A stretch of 64,000 nucleotides of DNA from Syngnathus acus (Eukaryota; Chordata; Actinopteri; Syngnathiformes; Syngnathidae): NCBI RefSeq assembly GCF_901709675.1, contig NC_051105.1:8116104-8180103 (forward strand), in the 5' to 3' direction. This document shows, piece after piece, positions 24,998 to 64,000 of the stretch. The translations under genes and the position numbers were made by a program. The notes under the pieces are model-generated. The model had not been told where the DNA came from. It saw nothing but the letters and a program-made list of their open reading frames with translations, and did no database searches. How positions within the stretch are numbered: the stretch's first letter is position 1; every line of letters starts with the position of its first letter.

Positions 24998-26527
24998 GAA
25001 AAGCAAGCACAAAGAAAACATGACAGAGGCATTTTCTTTACAAAAGCCAGTGTGCAGAGGGATGTGATTGTGAGTGGATTCAGGGGCGCCACAGTCTCAG
25101 GCCAATCATCTATAATTCATTTTTCCAAGGCATACAGTAATATCTCAACCTGCCTTCTATTTCATCAAAGTGAACAAAGAAATGGAATTTTATATGAGGG
25201 GAGACTATGAAAATATTGTTCCTAATAAATAAATCTGAGGCTTTTTATTCGAACCATACTGAGGTTTTGTAGAAGAGTTACGAAGTAAGGAAAGAAACAT
25301 CTTCTCAGTCTCAAACAGGATTCAATGTGTATACATGTATATTTTCTGATGTGTTTCACCCTTCTTTAGTTATTTTGGTAATTTTCTATTTCTTTTGTTT
25401 ATCTACAATGGAACCTTTGCTTTCATGTCAGAAAAATAAGAATGACTAAAGCAGATTTAAACATAAACGGAAGCAATAGGAATTAATGTAAATGCAGTTA
25501 ATCTATTTCAGAGACCCCAAAATGTTATTATTATTATAAAATATTGTTTTATTCTTTTATTTGGTGACAAGTCCTTGGTGTACTCACTCACATGTCTGCC
25601 ATAGAAAATTGAAAACTAGTGTGCGTGAATCAACTTGTTCCATTACCCTTGCATAGAGTTGTAATTTCCTCAATGTAAAAAGGCAATTTTATTCATCTAT
25701 GTTGCTGAGTCTTCAAGATTGAAGATGAACATTTTAAAATGAATATTCCGTGTGATTCATACCATTGCAATTGGAAGTTAAAAAAAGCACATTAGACACT
25801 TCCCCTAGGTTGTAACTTTGCTCAGGCTCCACCATTTAGCTCATATAAAAATGCCATTGAAATGCATGAATCACTTCAACTGACAACTCTCATTCCAAAG
25901 GTGCCGCAATTGTCTTGTTTGAACTCCTCACCCTACTTCTACGACCAAGACCGTCACATTTTTCATTCCCCAAAGTTCCAGAGCGCAGGTGCAAGTGTAA
26001 TATTGATAAATTGAGAGCTTCACCCACCAGCTCCATTTTTATTTTTACAGAGCTATTCATGCCCTGACGACTACCAATGCCAATCTCCTCCTATTTCATG
26101 CTCCAGCTTCCATTCATGAAGACACAATCCAAGATGGCTCCAACTGATGAGACTTTAGCGTATTATCACCTGGAGGTAAACTCGCATTCATGTGGCAAAG
26201 ACCCACGACCTCTGACTTGCAAATGTTGACAGTCATCCCCATCGTTTCACATTATCCTCCTGCCCCACACGCTGCCCGTTGGAGGTCACAGTCTGATGAG
26301 GCCAGCAAAACCAAACCTCATTTGCATAGAGCAGAGATGCTAACCTCAGGCCTCTAAACTGGACCCTCGCCAGCCCCTGATGGTATTTTGAGAATTAGCA
26401 TTCAACAACGAGTCATGTTCAAATACCTTGTCAGGAATACAAAACGGTATAGTTTAAAAGCACTTACTATGTATAAAAGTGAACTTTAGTTGGTGGAAAT
26501 CAGAGAAACTTCAAATAGTGGCAAGAG

Positions 26528-26661
26528 TGGATGGATGGATGGATGGATGGATGGATGGATGGATGGATGGATGGATGGATGGATGGATGGATGGATGGAT
26601 GGATGGATGGATGGATGGATGGATGGATGGATGGATGGATGGATGGATGGATGGATGGATG
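26528..26661. repeat. (TGGA)n tetranucleotide microsatellite, about 33 units
   Basis: An uninterrupted TGGA array of about 134 bp. It produces long spurious open frames on both strands (Met-Asp-Gly-Trp and Ile-His-Pro-Ser periodic peptides) that should not be annotated as genes. The purity implies a highly mutable, polymorphic marker. Confidence 0.97.
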
Positions 26662-29600
26662 ATCTTTCTGGTCTCACTCTCTGTTTCCTGATTTCCACTA
26701 AGCACAGCCACAATCTAATGAGATCTGATACAAGTGTTGCAGCCCAAAGCAGCTGGAAAAGATTTAGTGGTGTCACTAAACCCAAACACAGCAGTTATGA
26801 GCGGTAATGGTTGTGCATAAAATTCAAAAAGTGGATCCAGGGGACAGCTGAGTCAGTATTAACAATGCCATTTCATGCACGGCCTTTGGATTCATTGTCG
26901 ATGTTAATGCAGCGAAGAATGAAATGCTTAAAGTGGTGTGCGGTTACTCGTGTAGCGCAGCACCGCAACTACAAATTGGATAGAATAATAAATAGTATGT
27001 CAAGAAGCCAAGCAGCAGGTGTTGTGAAGGTCCTTTCATGACACGATGCTTGGAAATGTTTCAAGAACCAACGCAGAAAATTAAACAGGAAGTCAGCCAT
27101 TTTAAGTCCAATGCTGCCATTTTGGACAAATTCTTGAGCTCATACAAACGATGATCAGAGCATAATGTCAACTTTGGGGATTCCTCATGAAAAAGTGGTG
27201 ACAGCTCGAAACGACATTGTTTTTAAACCAGCAAAAAAAAAAAAAGACTAGAAAAGTGAAACTATCAGAAACTAATAAAAACACACTCTTCAGAATCTAC
27301 TCAAACAGATTGCTTTGCTTTTTTTTTCTATCGATGGTGTGCAAATGTGGTATTCTTCAAGCATAATGAATCATTTGCATACAGGATGCACAAAATGAAT
27401 GGTCTTTTGTCACTACCGACTTATCTGACACGGCTCGTGAGTTTGCAGACGTACAGTAGGTCGATATGGAGGAATCCATACTCTGTAGCGTATCGTGCTT
27501 ATATTATTACCGGCTTATGCCAAGCAACACATTGCATTCTTTGAACTGCTTGGGGATTAATCCAAAGAAAGCGTCTGTGTCAATCTCTGCTATTTTGCAC
27601 AATGATAATGTTAAAATGAATAAAGCGGGCCGATATGATGGTGCGTTTAACATAACAAAGAGGTTTTGCTTTCCATTGCCTCTCGTGCTCTGGAAAACCT
27701 TGACTTCATTCAGTCTGCAGTCAGTGGTAGTCAGTCTGCTATAAGCTCGTCTTTTATTATTTGCCTTGTTCTTTAAGCTGCTCTGGGCTTCTCTCTATTT
27801 CTTAACCCTCACAGCATATTCTCCGTCTCGTCTATCCTCTCTATTTCCTTGTTGGATTTTCTTCCTGACTCTCTATTTCTTATCTCTCAAAGTCTGCTGG
27901 TCGTCTCAGGATTGGGTTTTGCAACTCCTCAAATATTTTTTTTTATTGCTAACTCGTATTAGGATTTGTAAGGTGACTATTTGAAAGGTATGTTATTGAG
28001 TTTGGATTATAAGAGTAGCATATTTTCGGAGGAACGATTATTACGCAAAGTTATATGGTGTTGCGCAAAAGCCATTGGAATTATTTTTATTTTTGTGTTT
28101 TCATCACGACAAAATAACATACTATTGATCCAACCCAAATATTTTTTACATTTGTGTTTTGAAAGCGTTATTGTAAAAATGCCCGATCTTCGAATGATAG
28201 CATCTGCCCTTTTGTTTTGGTGTGTCAAAACCGACTGCTGTGAAAAAGATCAATAAAACAGCTAAAGTTATTCTCAGAAATGATGGCAAGACCTAAAAGT
28301 GTGCATGCGTTGGTTGGGGGGTTCACAGTAGAAGACTTGAGTGGGTGTTAGTTTTTTCCATTAATGAATTTACATGCGGTAATAGGCGCCGCTTGCCAGA
28401 CAGAATGTAATTCCCGTTTTCGGAATGTGATCGGTAACGAGTCTGACCTCTGACAAATGGACCGTTCAGAGATGCGGGGAGAAAAAGAGAGCGTGACTGA
28501 CCTCAGAAGAAGAAAAAAAAAAAAAAGATCTCTTTCTAAGTTTCGGAAACATTAATTTACAGAGGCTTTCATATGAGAACAGGGAGCGATGGGGAAAAGA
28601 TTAAATAGTTTCATGCATTGATAATATCCCATATTTTGTATCAGAGAGGGAAAGGACGGACCCAAGGGGGAGAGATCAACGCATTGTCTAAGGGTTGGTA
28701 TAGCTTCTTAATTTCGCAGACCCTCATTTACAGGCATTTTCATAGAATAGAGCGGGGATTAAATTGCTTCAGGCATTGAAAATGTCACTTTTTCTGTAAA
28801 AGAGAGAGGAAGGAGATAGAGGCCATGAACTTGGCGGGTCTTTCAGTCTGCAATTCATTTCTTTGTAAGACTGCTTCCAAAACAACCCAGCTCACATTCA
28901 ATTTTCACTCGGTTGAAGCGGAAAATATAACATGCTATATTGATTTGTGGTGACATTTAAGAGTTTTGCCTGGATCAACAAATTACACAATAGATGAATA
29001 TATATATTGCCCGGGTATCTAAAACACACCACGGCTTACTCGTCTGCGCTGTCAAACCCAAAACATGTCAATCAATCAATCACATTGTTGTGCTCTGTCG
29101 TGTTTCTCCATTACACGCAACACGGGGCGGCGTTGTTTATTTGAAATCAGTTTCACCGATGCCCTTCGGTGCTGATATCGCATTGGTAGAAAGGAGCAAC
29201 TAACATATCCAGACCACTTTGATAAATGGAAACTCATTGCAGGGCTGTGGATCACGACATGTAGCAGCATAGGCATTGTGCCTGTGATGGTAAAATAGAT
29301 TCTGTATTGTATAATTATGTTACGAGCGAAATGAATACATTGAAAACAACAAATCACTATGGAGAATATAATCATATTGGATTGCTGCATTTCAACTTAA
29401 ATGCTAACACATGACGGACGACGACCTAGATGGTCTAATAAATAACTTTGCCTTGTTTTAACTTTTACAGCAATGAATATTTGAACACAAATAGCGGAAC
29501 AACACAGGTAGACCGACAATGTAACATACTTACTGGCATCTATTCTTTATCTTCTGTGTAGAGCGACTGATAGACTGCAGCTTACCGAGGAGCTGAGATT

Positions 29601-30500
29601 TTATTTTGGACAGGTTAGATCGGATCTGGCATTTCAATGCGAAAAGACAATTTCAGTGTTTTGGCTAACGTGTATAAAACTTGACAGTTTTGAGTTGAAT
29701 GTGCTCACTGAGTCTTGTTTTAATGTAACAGAATAATAATAAGAGCACAAGATAATAAACGCTCTTGTTTACACAGGTGCACGAAGAGAGTTTTGTTTTT
29801 TTCATCACTAAAGCAGGTGTCACAGGTGAATGCGGATATCATCCCTGAAATGATAATGAAAAAAATACACACAGGCAAACACTCACGCTGTGCATCTATT
29901 AAGTTTCCGGAACTGTCAGATGAATTCCATGCCTGTTATACACACATAATTACTAGCTTTCAAAGTACTACTCTGCGAATGGTATCAATTATTTTCTTCC
30001 ACTTCACTTTCCTCCTTGTAGTCAGGTGGATTTACTCACATTTTCTGACATGACAGTGTGTTAATTGAGCCATTAGCTGGAGGTGTGAACGAGAGACGGA
30101 GACAAGAAAAAACTATTTGCTTAGGTTCACAAGTGCGTGCATCTGCTCCTTCAAAGGTGTTTTGTATTTCATTCAGATAACACCTGTTAATTAATAACAG
30201 CCTGATATTTCCATGTGCCTTTCTCCCGTTCGAAAAATAACATTCATGGTGTTTCTAACAAAGACTCAAGTTCCGCTAGCCTCATTTTCACATAGTTACA
30301 TTTTCAGATTGCTTGTTAAAAGGTGTTATCAAGTGTGTTAAAGTTCATCTGGAAATGTTATTTTGTTGCTGTAGATTCACCACGCTATGTGCCAATCAAT
30401 TAACACACTGTAGCGATCAATGAATATAGATTAGATATAATAGATACAACTGAGAATCGCTCAAAATCATACCACATTATGTGTCAAATATGAATGGTAA
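26662..30500. other. Intergenic spacer, no gene seen
   Basis: AT-rich, with short poly-A runs (27233-27245, 28509-28524). Open frames near 27.3-28.3 kb are hydrophobic, AT-driven and lack motifs. No RNA gene recognised. Confidence 0.6.
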
Positions 30501-30506
30501 TAATTA

Positions 30507-30810
30507 GCGATGGGCGAGTACCGATACCTGGTATCGGCGCCTTATTTCAAGGTATCGGTATCAGATAACAACAGTATTGGTCCCCCACTTATAGCTGTTT
30601 TACCAGAAGGTTTAATTTGTTAATTAAGTTTTTTAATTAGGCTTTTAATTAAAGGTTTTAATTAGATGGTAGAAATGAGAAAAATCAAATGGAAAAAAAA
30701 CATTTATTTCATTTGGTTTAAAATAATCTGTTATTGATTTATAGGAGAATTTTATGTATCAAAAGTATTAGTGGTATCAGTACTTGGTATCGGTATTTGT
30801 GAACGACTAT
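30507..30810. mobile_element. Possible non-autonomous DNA transposon remnant with TATCGG ends
   Basis: The left part reads GATGGGCGAGTACCGATACC then TGGTATCGG. The right part, near 30771-30800, reads GGTATCAGTACTTGGTATCGG; its reverse complement matches ACCGATACC..AGTAC..GATACC of the left end imperfectly. The middle has four TTAATTA-type repeats. This GTACCGATACC signature is, from memory, common in fish hAT-like elements. The ends are worn and no clean target duplication was found. Confidence 0.4.
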
Positions 30811-31224
30811 ACACCAGAAGGAGCCCTAATGATTTAATCATGATGCATGAGCTCTTTAATTCCTACAATGTTTTTATAAAATATAATAAGCACCACTGTA
30901 GTTTTGTTCCTTCAATTAGCATGAGAGTCCCAAAATACAAACAGCCTACCAATTGGTGCAAATGGCGATTCTGGAGTGTGACTGATCAAATCTCCCCGCT
31001 GAGATGGTATCGACGTGTCTATTTCTGTGACCGACACATGGCCCTGCTCAACACCACACCCCTCTGCAGGCTTTTGGAAAAATCTTTTAGGGACCTGGAA
31101 TATGTTGGCACACTCGTGCGGATTGTTTTAACATGCCCCTCCCCGCTCAAACTAATTGGTTTGTACCTGTTGTGCTTTACCATCAGCAGGAAATCAATAT
31201 ATTTTCTGTTTTCTGGGTGAGCGT

Positions 31225-31452
31225 GCAACACGGTGGAGTAGTGGTTAGCATGTCTGCCTCACTGTCCGGAGATTTTAGATTTGAATCTTAGCTCTGGTCT
31301 AATTGTGTATTTTATTCTCCCCTTGCTTGTGGTTGTTTGACTGTATGTGCCCTGTGATTGGCTGGCGTGACGGCAGGCCATAATTCATCTGGGAAAAGCT
31401 CCATCTCACCCGAGACCCGACTGAAGACAGGCGCTATATAAAATGGATGGCT
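31225..31452 (+). mobile_element. Truncated tRNA-derived SINE fragment
   Basis: The order of blocks matches the common teleost SINE: a tRNA-like head (CACGGTGGAGTAGTGGTTAG, then CATGTCTGCCTCAC), a degenerate B-box (AGATTTGAATCTTAG), a body with TTCTCCCCTTGC, then GTGCCCTGTGATTGGCTGGC, then the tail with ACAGGCGCTATATAAAATGG ATGG. Relative to the family, the middle (the TTTCCTCCCACATTCC part) is missing, so it is an internally deleted, inactive copy. Confidence 0.75.
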
Positions 31453-33742
31453 GATTTAACCAACCATCTGTAGTCAAAGTCTGTGATTTTACCATCCATG
31501 TGTTCTGCCTGCATTGGTCAATTTTCCACTCTCCCCACTGTGCATAGCATGTTCTTCCCGACGCACTGATTTATTTGTCGAGGTCTTGATGGATCAGGCC
31601 CACCAGCAGGGAACATGCACATTTGCTCGATACCGCTGACAATGGGGACTTTTTCATGTGGAGAGGCAATGGCAAGGAAGAGTGTATGGCTGACCATTTT
31701 GTTATACTGGGTTTGAATGTATATGGAATCATAAAAGAATACCAGGAAGTATGAAAGAAATCTGAAAAATAAACAAGCACACAGAAAAACTTTGTTCATC
31801 AAAACATTTCCAAATATTCATATCTTAAATCATTATTCAAGTGTACTTGTAATTTTCTAATTTTAACCAAAGAATGAGGTAAATTATGCATGTGTGTATT
31901 GCGGGTTGTCTCCCCTGTGTTTCATTAGAAGCAATGGAATTCAATGACCCAGAAACTAAACCTAGTCCGAATCAATTAGTAGTAGACATACACATGCATA
32001 CATTTGCAGTGCTAATTATAAAGGCGGGCTCCGCCTCGCAAGGAGGGGTTTCATCTTTGAAGCTCCGTCAAATTGGCTATGATGTTATGTTAAATAGAAT
32101 ATTTTGGTTGGCTTTAATGGTTTAATGTGGGTGAGGTGACAGTATGAGATGATTAACAGGGGGTTATTTCAGAGGGGCTTGCAAGGTTGACATGACACAG
32201 TTGGAGGCCTCATTACTTTGGTGGGACAAATACAAAATTACGAGTTCACCAATCAAGTAAGTGACGTTTATCATAACCGTGCATCACAGCTCATCGCAGA
32301 TGCATTGTGTACTGTCCCTTTAATAAAGTAGTAGGCAGTCTTCTGTGGAAGCTGGTCAGGAACTGGCCAGCAGGAGCGACGCTTTGGAAGGAATTCCCAA
32401 AACTTTTCCCGAAGTGTTTACCTCTTTATAACACATCGCTTCCAGTTCGCCCGATGTCAAAACTACGTGTCATCAAAGTGACGCTCGGCGATGAAGTAGA
32501 TGTCACACCGAGCGCCTGAAGAAAGGAAACATGACAGGGGGGGCAAAACTTGTGGAATGATGCCTGAGCGACTGCACGCCTCCCTGCAAAGTTCTGCTAA
32601 GGTAGCTAAAAGAGCTAGCTCAGGAATCGGGCTCCTCGATCGGATGGGAAAGTTCTGAAATGACGTGAAATTCCAACTTTCTAATGCGATCCATCGACTG
32701 GCAGACGGGGAGAGCGACAGTTTGACATATACCTTTGGTGCTTGTAACGGAATGCCGCATTTGCTGGGCGCGTTAGGTTAGCGCTGCTAGTTTGCAGTTA
32801 CGTTACGAAGCTAATAACCCACCGCAGATGATACCAACATCTGCCAGGGCAACTAAACACAACACGGGACAGTATTGTGCAGCGCATTGGTGCAAATAGT
32901 GCACCCGAAATGTGCAAAAAGGAACTGAGATGCAATGTCTACCATCAAGCAATATGTGAAGGTTTAAAATGTGATTTTTGGAGATTGAAGTGTGCAAGTA
33001 CAGTCTGAGTGCAGCTGTGTTTTCTGAACTTTAGTGAGCCAAAGCACCCATTTTGTTGTATTAAAAAAAAAATGTCTTATGGGTGGATGAATGCAACTTT
33101 GATCTTTTTGGCCAATATTTACAAAGGCATAATTGTCGCAAATAAAATTGCTTAACAGTGCAACAAGATTGCAACTGTTTTTCATTAGTTGAAACTTGGC
33201 CTTAGACAAGGAAGAAATTCCGAACAGTTAGTTCAATGTAGCAGATGGTATTTGCTGTTTAACATGGGTTTGAATTTGATTGGCTAATACTGAACAGAGC
33301 CCCATCCCATTTATGGAAGGGTGTGCACACTTGTGCAACCACATTACATCGGTTCCTTGAGATAATGAGTTTAATTTGTTCCGTGACCGTTGTTGTTACT
33401 CAAACCACTCCAATCATCCTTTTCCCATTGACATAAATAAATATTCCATCAATCAAACAACACAAATTCACCAACACAAATGTTTGTGATAATAACTACA
33501 TAAAAAATGTAGCACTCTATCAAATCAAAACATGGCTAATAGCAACCGTATTAAAATATTTCATTAAAAAAAATTCTTAAGAAGTCACGGTTCCCATTTC
33601 CAACGGCAACCGGTGTTTGTCAGAAGTAGTTTCACAATAACTTTCACACAAGCTCAGATCATTTTGCTCAGTATTGGAAGTTCCATGTACATCACAACTC
33701 GCTGACTTTCCCTTCCCCTTGCTCTGCTTTTGCTTCCTTTAG
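31453..33742. other. Spacer upstream of pard3b-type first coding exon; possible promoter area
   Basis: No coding exon. The part at 32300-32830 has more CpG and less simple repeat than its surroundings, with a TGACGT CRE half-site near 32661. It could be a promoter or 5' non-coding exon of the downstream polarity gene, but no donor site can be assigned with confidence. Elsewhere it is AT-rich spacer. Confidence 0.4.
33709..33742 (+). promoter_or_regulatory. Strong splice-acceptor signature just 5' of the par-3 ATG
   Basis: A nearly pure pyrimidine tract (CCCTTCCCCTTGCTCTGC.., 33709-33740) ends in AG at 33741-33742; a second AG follows at 33760-33761. It is placed as a 3' splice site that would give about 80 nt of 5' UTR before the ATG. 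It implies a non-coding first exon and promoter further upstream. Confidence 0.6.
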
Positions 33743-33822
33743 GTGTTCTATTACTCTGCAGTTTCATCCGCTGCAACACAGATCTCCTGCCATCACCCAA
33801 AATCTCGGGGAAGAATCCCACA

Positions 33823-62617
<28,795 letters not shown>

Positions 62618-64000
62618 GTGAGTAATCGTACAGTAAATTAAAAAAACAAATCACCAGTCCTTTCAACCCGTTCTGAATTATTGTAGCGTTGCTTTATGGC
62701 CGACATTTCAATAAGAAAAGAAGAAGTAATGACAAGAGGAGGCTTTTATGGATGCAATAGATTTTTCCATTCTTCTAATGGCTTTGGCGTGACACGCGGG
62801 CTGTTTGTCAAGCTAGCTACAATGGCTACAAAGTTGATTTATTAACCTGATTGGCTTTTTATGGCTATAACACAGAAAAAACATTTTCCCAACCACCTTG
62901 TACTTTTTGTTCAAATATGCTGTCTCATAAATTATTTCTTGTGTCAGGGTCGAAATATTCAATTACATTTTGATGATAGCGTAATCGGACCAGATACACT
63001 GTAAATGACTTTTAATTTCTAAATTAAATAAAAACCTGATCGCAACAAATTTCTCCTCAACTCAATTTTAGATTTTGGCCCTTTAAGGTAGAGCAATTCA
63101 GGCAAAAGTTCTGCCTGAGCAAAGTTATTTAGTTTGAGAAAATCATTTTGTGTTGTTGAAACAGCTGGCATTTCGTTTTCCAATAACTTCAGTCAAACAG
63201 AGGCACTGAGTTAATAATCAAAATCAAACTAATTAATGTTTTACGCATGAACTAAAAACGACTGGGACAGCTACTGTCATCTACTTGACAATTTTAATTA
63301 ACGATGACACCCTTTTGCCTTTTTATTTCTCCCTCACTCTTTTTACCTTGCTGTTTATCCTTCCTCTCGTGTTTGTCAAGCTTCTCCTGTGTTTTAGTTG
63401 AGGCAATGTTGACCTTCTTCACCTAATCTGTTTAGTATATGAGCGTGCATGAGTTTGCACAAACATAGTGTGTGCAAGGCTATTTTTATTTTTTTTTAAT
63501 TTGTGTCTCTGGAGTTTGCAGATGTGCGAGCGTTCGAGTAAGCACGCTCGTGCTCCGATTGTTAGCCGGAATCAAACTGTGTTATCTGTGTGTGTTTTGT
63601 GTGTTTACGCTGGATGTGGTAAACATGTCTGACCTTGCTCTTCAAATTCACCTCATCTACAGTGTCATTCACATGTACATAATAGTGAGGACATTTTTCA
63701 AGTGTGTATATTTCGAGCTCAGTGTCACCGTGTGAATGACGCGGTAGCTACGAAAGCGAAAAGGAGAGAGGGTTCCAAATACAGAAGGTCGGACGCACAA
63801 AAAAAAAAAATGGGCATCTGCTACTGCTACCGGATGATTTATCTTTTAACAGAAAAAATGCCTTTTTCACATCAAAGAGTGGGAGGCAGTGAGAACAGAT
63901 TTGTGTGTGTGCGCACGAGGTGAAAGAAGAATGTGTTTTTGACAGTGGAGCCGATTAAGGTGCTGGCAGTGACGAGAAATGACTAACTTTGACGGGGAAA
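62618..64000 (+). other. Start of the next pard3b intron, running off the window
   Basis: Begins with donor gtgagt and has no further exon recognised up to 64000. It contains a poly-A run near 63801-63811. Confidence 0.75.

Larger units (their letters stand above)
18119..26527. other. Intergenic spacer with candidate conserved non-coding blocks
   Basis: No supported exon. Notable contents are a C-run with (AC)n at 19055-19080 and a second near 19308-19322, a fragment reading GTGTCCAAACTGCAGCAC near 20091 that resembles a degraded fish repeat, and pyrimidine-rich sequence at 20640-20900. At 21900-22760 lies a stretch of unusually balanced composition with an inverted repeat at 22276-22298. 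A (CA)n run lies at 24961-24997. Confidence 0.55.

Noticed and set aside
24697-25092. 131-codon minus-strand open frame with a Cys-Val-rich middle
   Set aside because: The Cys/Val run is the translation of the (CA)n repeat at 24961-24997; no motif elsewhere.
26479-26807. Long open frames on both strands with repeating Met-Asp-Gly-Trp or Ile-His-Pro-Ser peptides
   Set aside because: Direct translation of a (TGGA)n microsatellite, which is open in several frames by construction.
30771-31220. 149-codon plus-strand open frame
   Set aside because: No recognised domain; starts inside a transposon-like end and stops just before a SINE; composition looks non-coding. Kept only as a point to check.
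33730-33822. N-terminal extension of the par-3 protein
   Set aside because: The frame is open upstream but has no ATG, and the family start is MKVTV; the stretch is better explained as acceptor plus 5' UTR.

Overview
The window is nuclear DNA from a bony fish, most likely a teleost. The evidence is GT-AG introns, AT-rich spacers full of microsatellites, repeat families typical of teleosts (a tRNA-derived SINE fragment and a terminal-inverted-repeat MITE), and two recognisable vertebrate genes. I see no bacterial, phage or CRISPR-type architecture. The species cannot be named from sequence alone.

Layout. 1-7.0 kb is intergenic: (TG)n(G)n microsatellites, a possible dispersed repeat near 3.1 kb, and a tRNA-Arg(TCG)-like gene at 5001-5073 with one unusual T-loop base. 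7297-9476 (+) is a complete eight-exon gene for the interleukin-7 receptor alpha chain (il7r, 414 residues). It has a signal peptide, a two-domain cytokine-receptor ectodomain with WSEWS, one membrane helix, a Box1 motif and a terminal YVTM docking tyrosine. 9.5-10.4 kb is its probable 3' UTR. About 23 kb then follow without a convincing coding gene; they hold repeats, a long (TGGA)n array and a few stretches that look like conserved non-coding DNA.

From 33823 to the right edge (+) lies the 5' two-thirds or so of a par-3 family cell-polarity gene of the PARD3B type. Fourteen coding exons are visible (617 complete codons): the N-terminal oligomerisation domain (CR1), all three PDZ domains and the start of the post-PDZ linker. 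The aPKC-binding region and C-terminus lie beyond 64000. A strong splice-acceptor signature just upstream of the ATG suggests that transcription starts at an unseen 5' non-coding exon. Large introns carry transposon remnants, two tandem duplications and one possible decayed open reading frame on the opposite strand.

The two genes are functionally unrelated (lymphocyte cytokine signalling and epithelial polarity) and are not expected to work together. Their adjacency is a synteny observation. I did not find a convincing new biological system. The points most worth checking are the missing third disulfide and acidic insert in the fish IL-7R ectodomain, the tRNA T-loop substitution, the MITE built from reiterated sub-repeats, the altered 14-3-3 site in Par3, and the frame-hopping minus-strand fragment at 57.7-57.9 kb.
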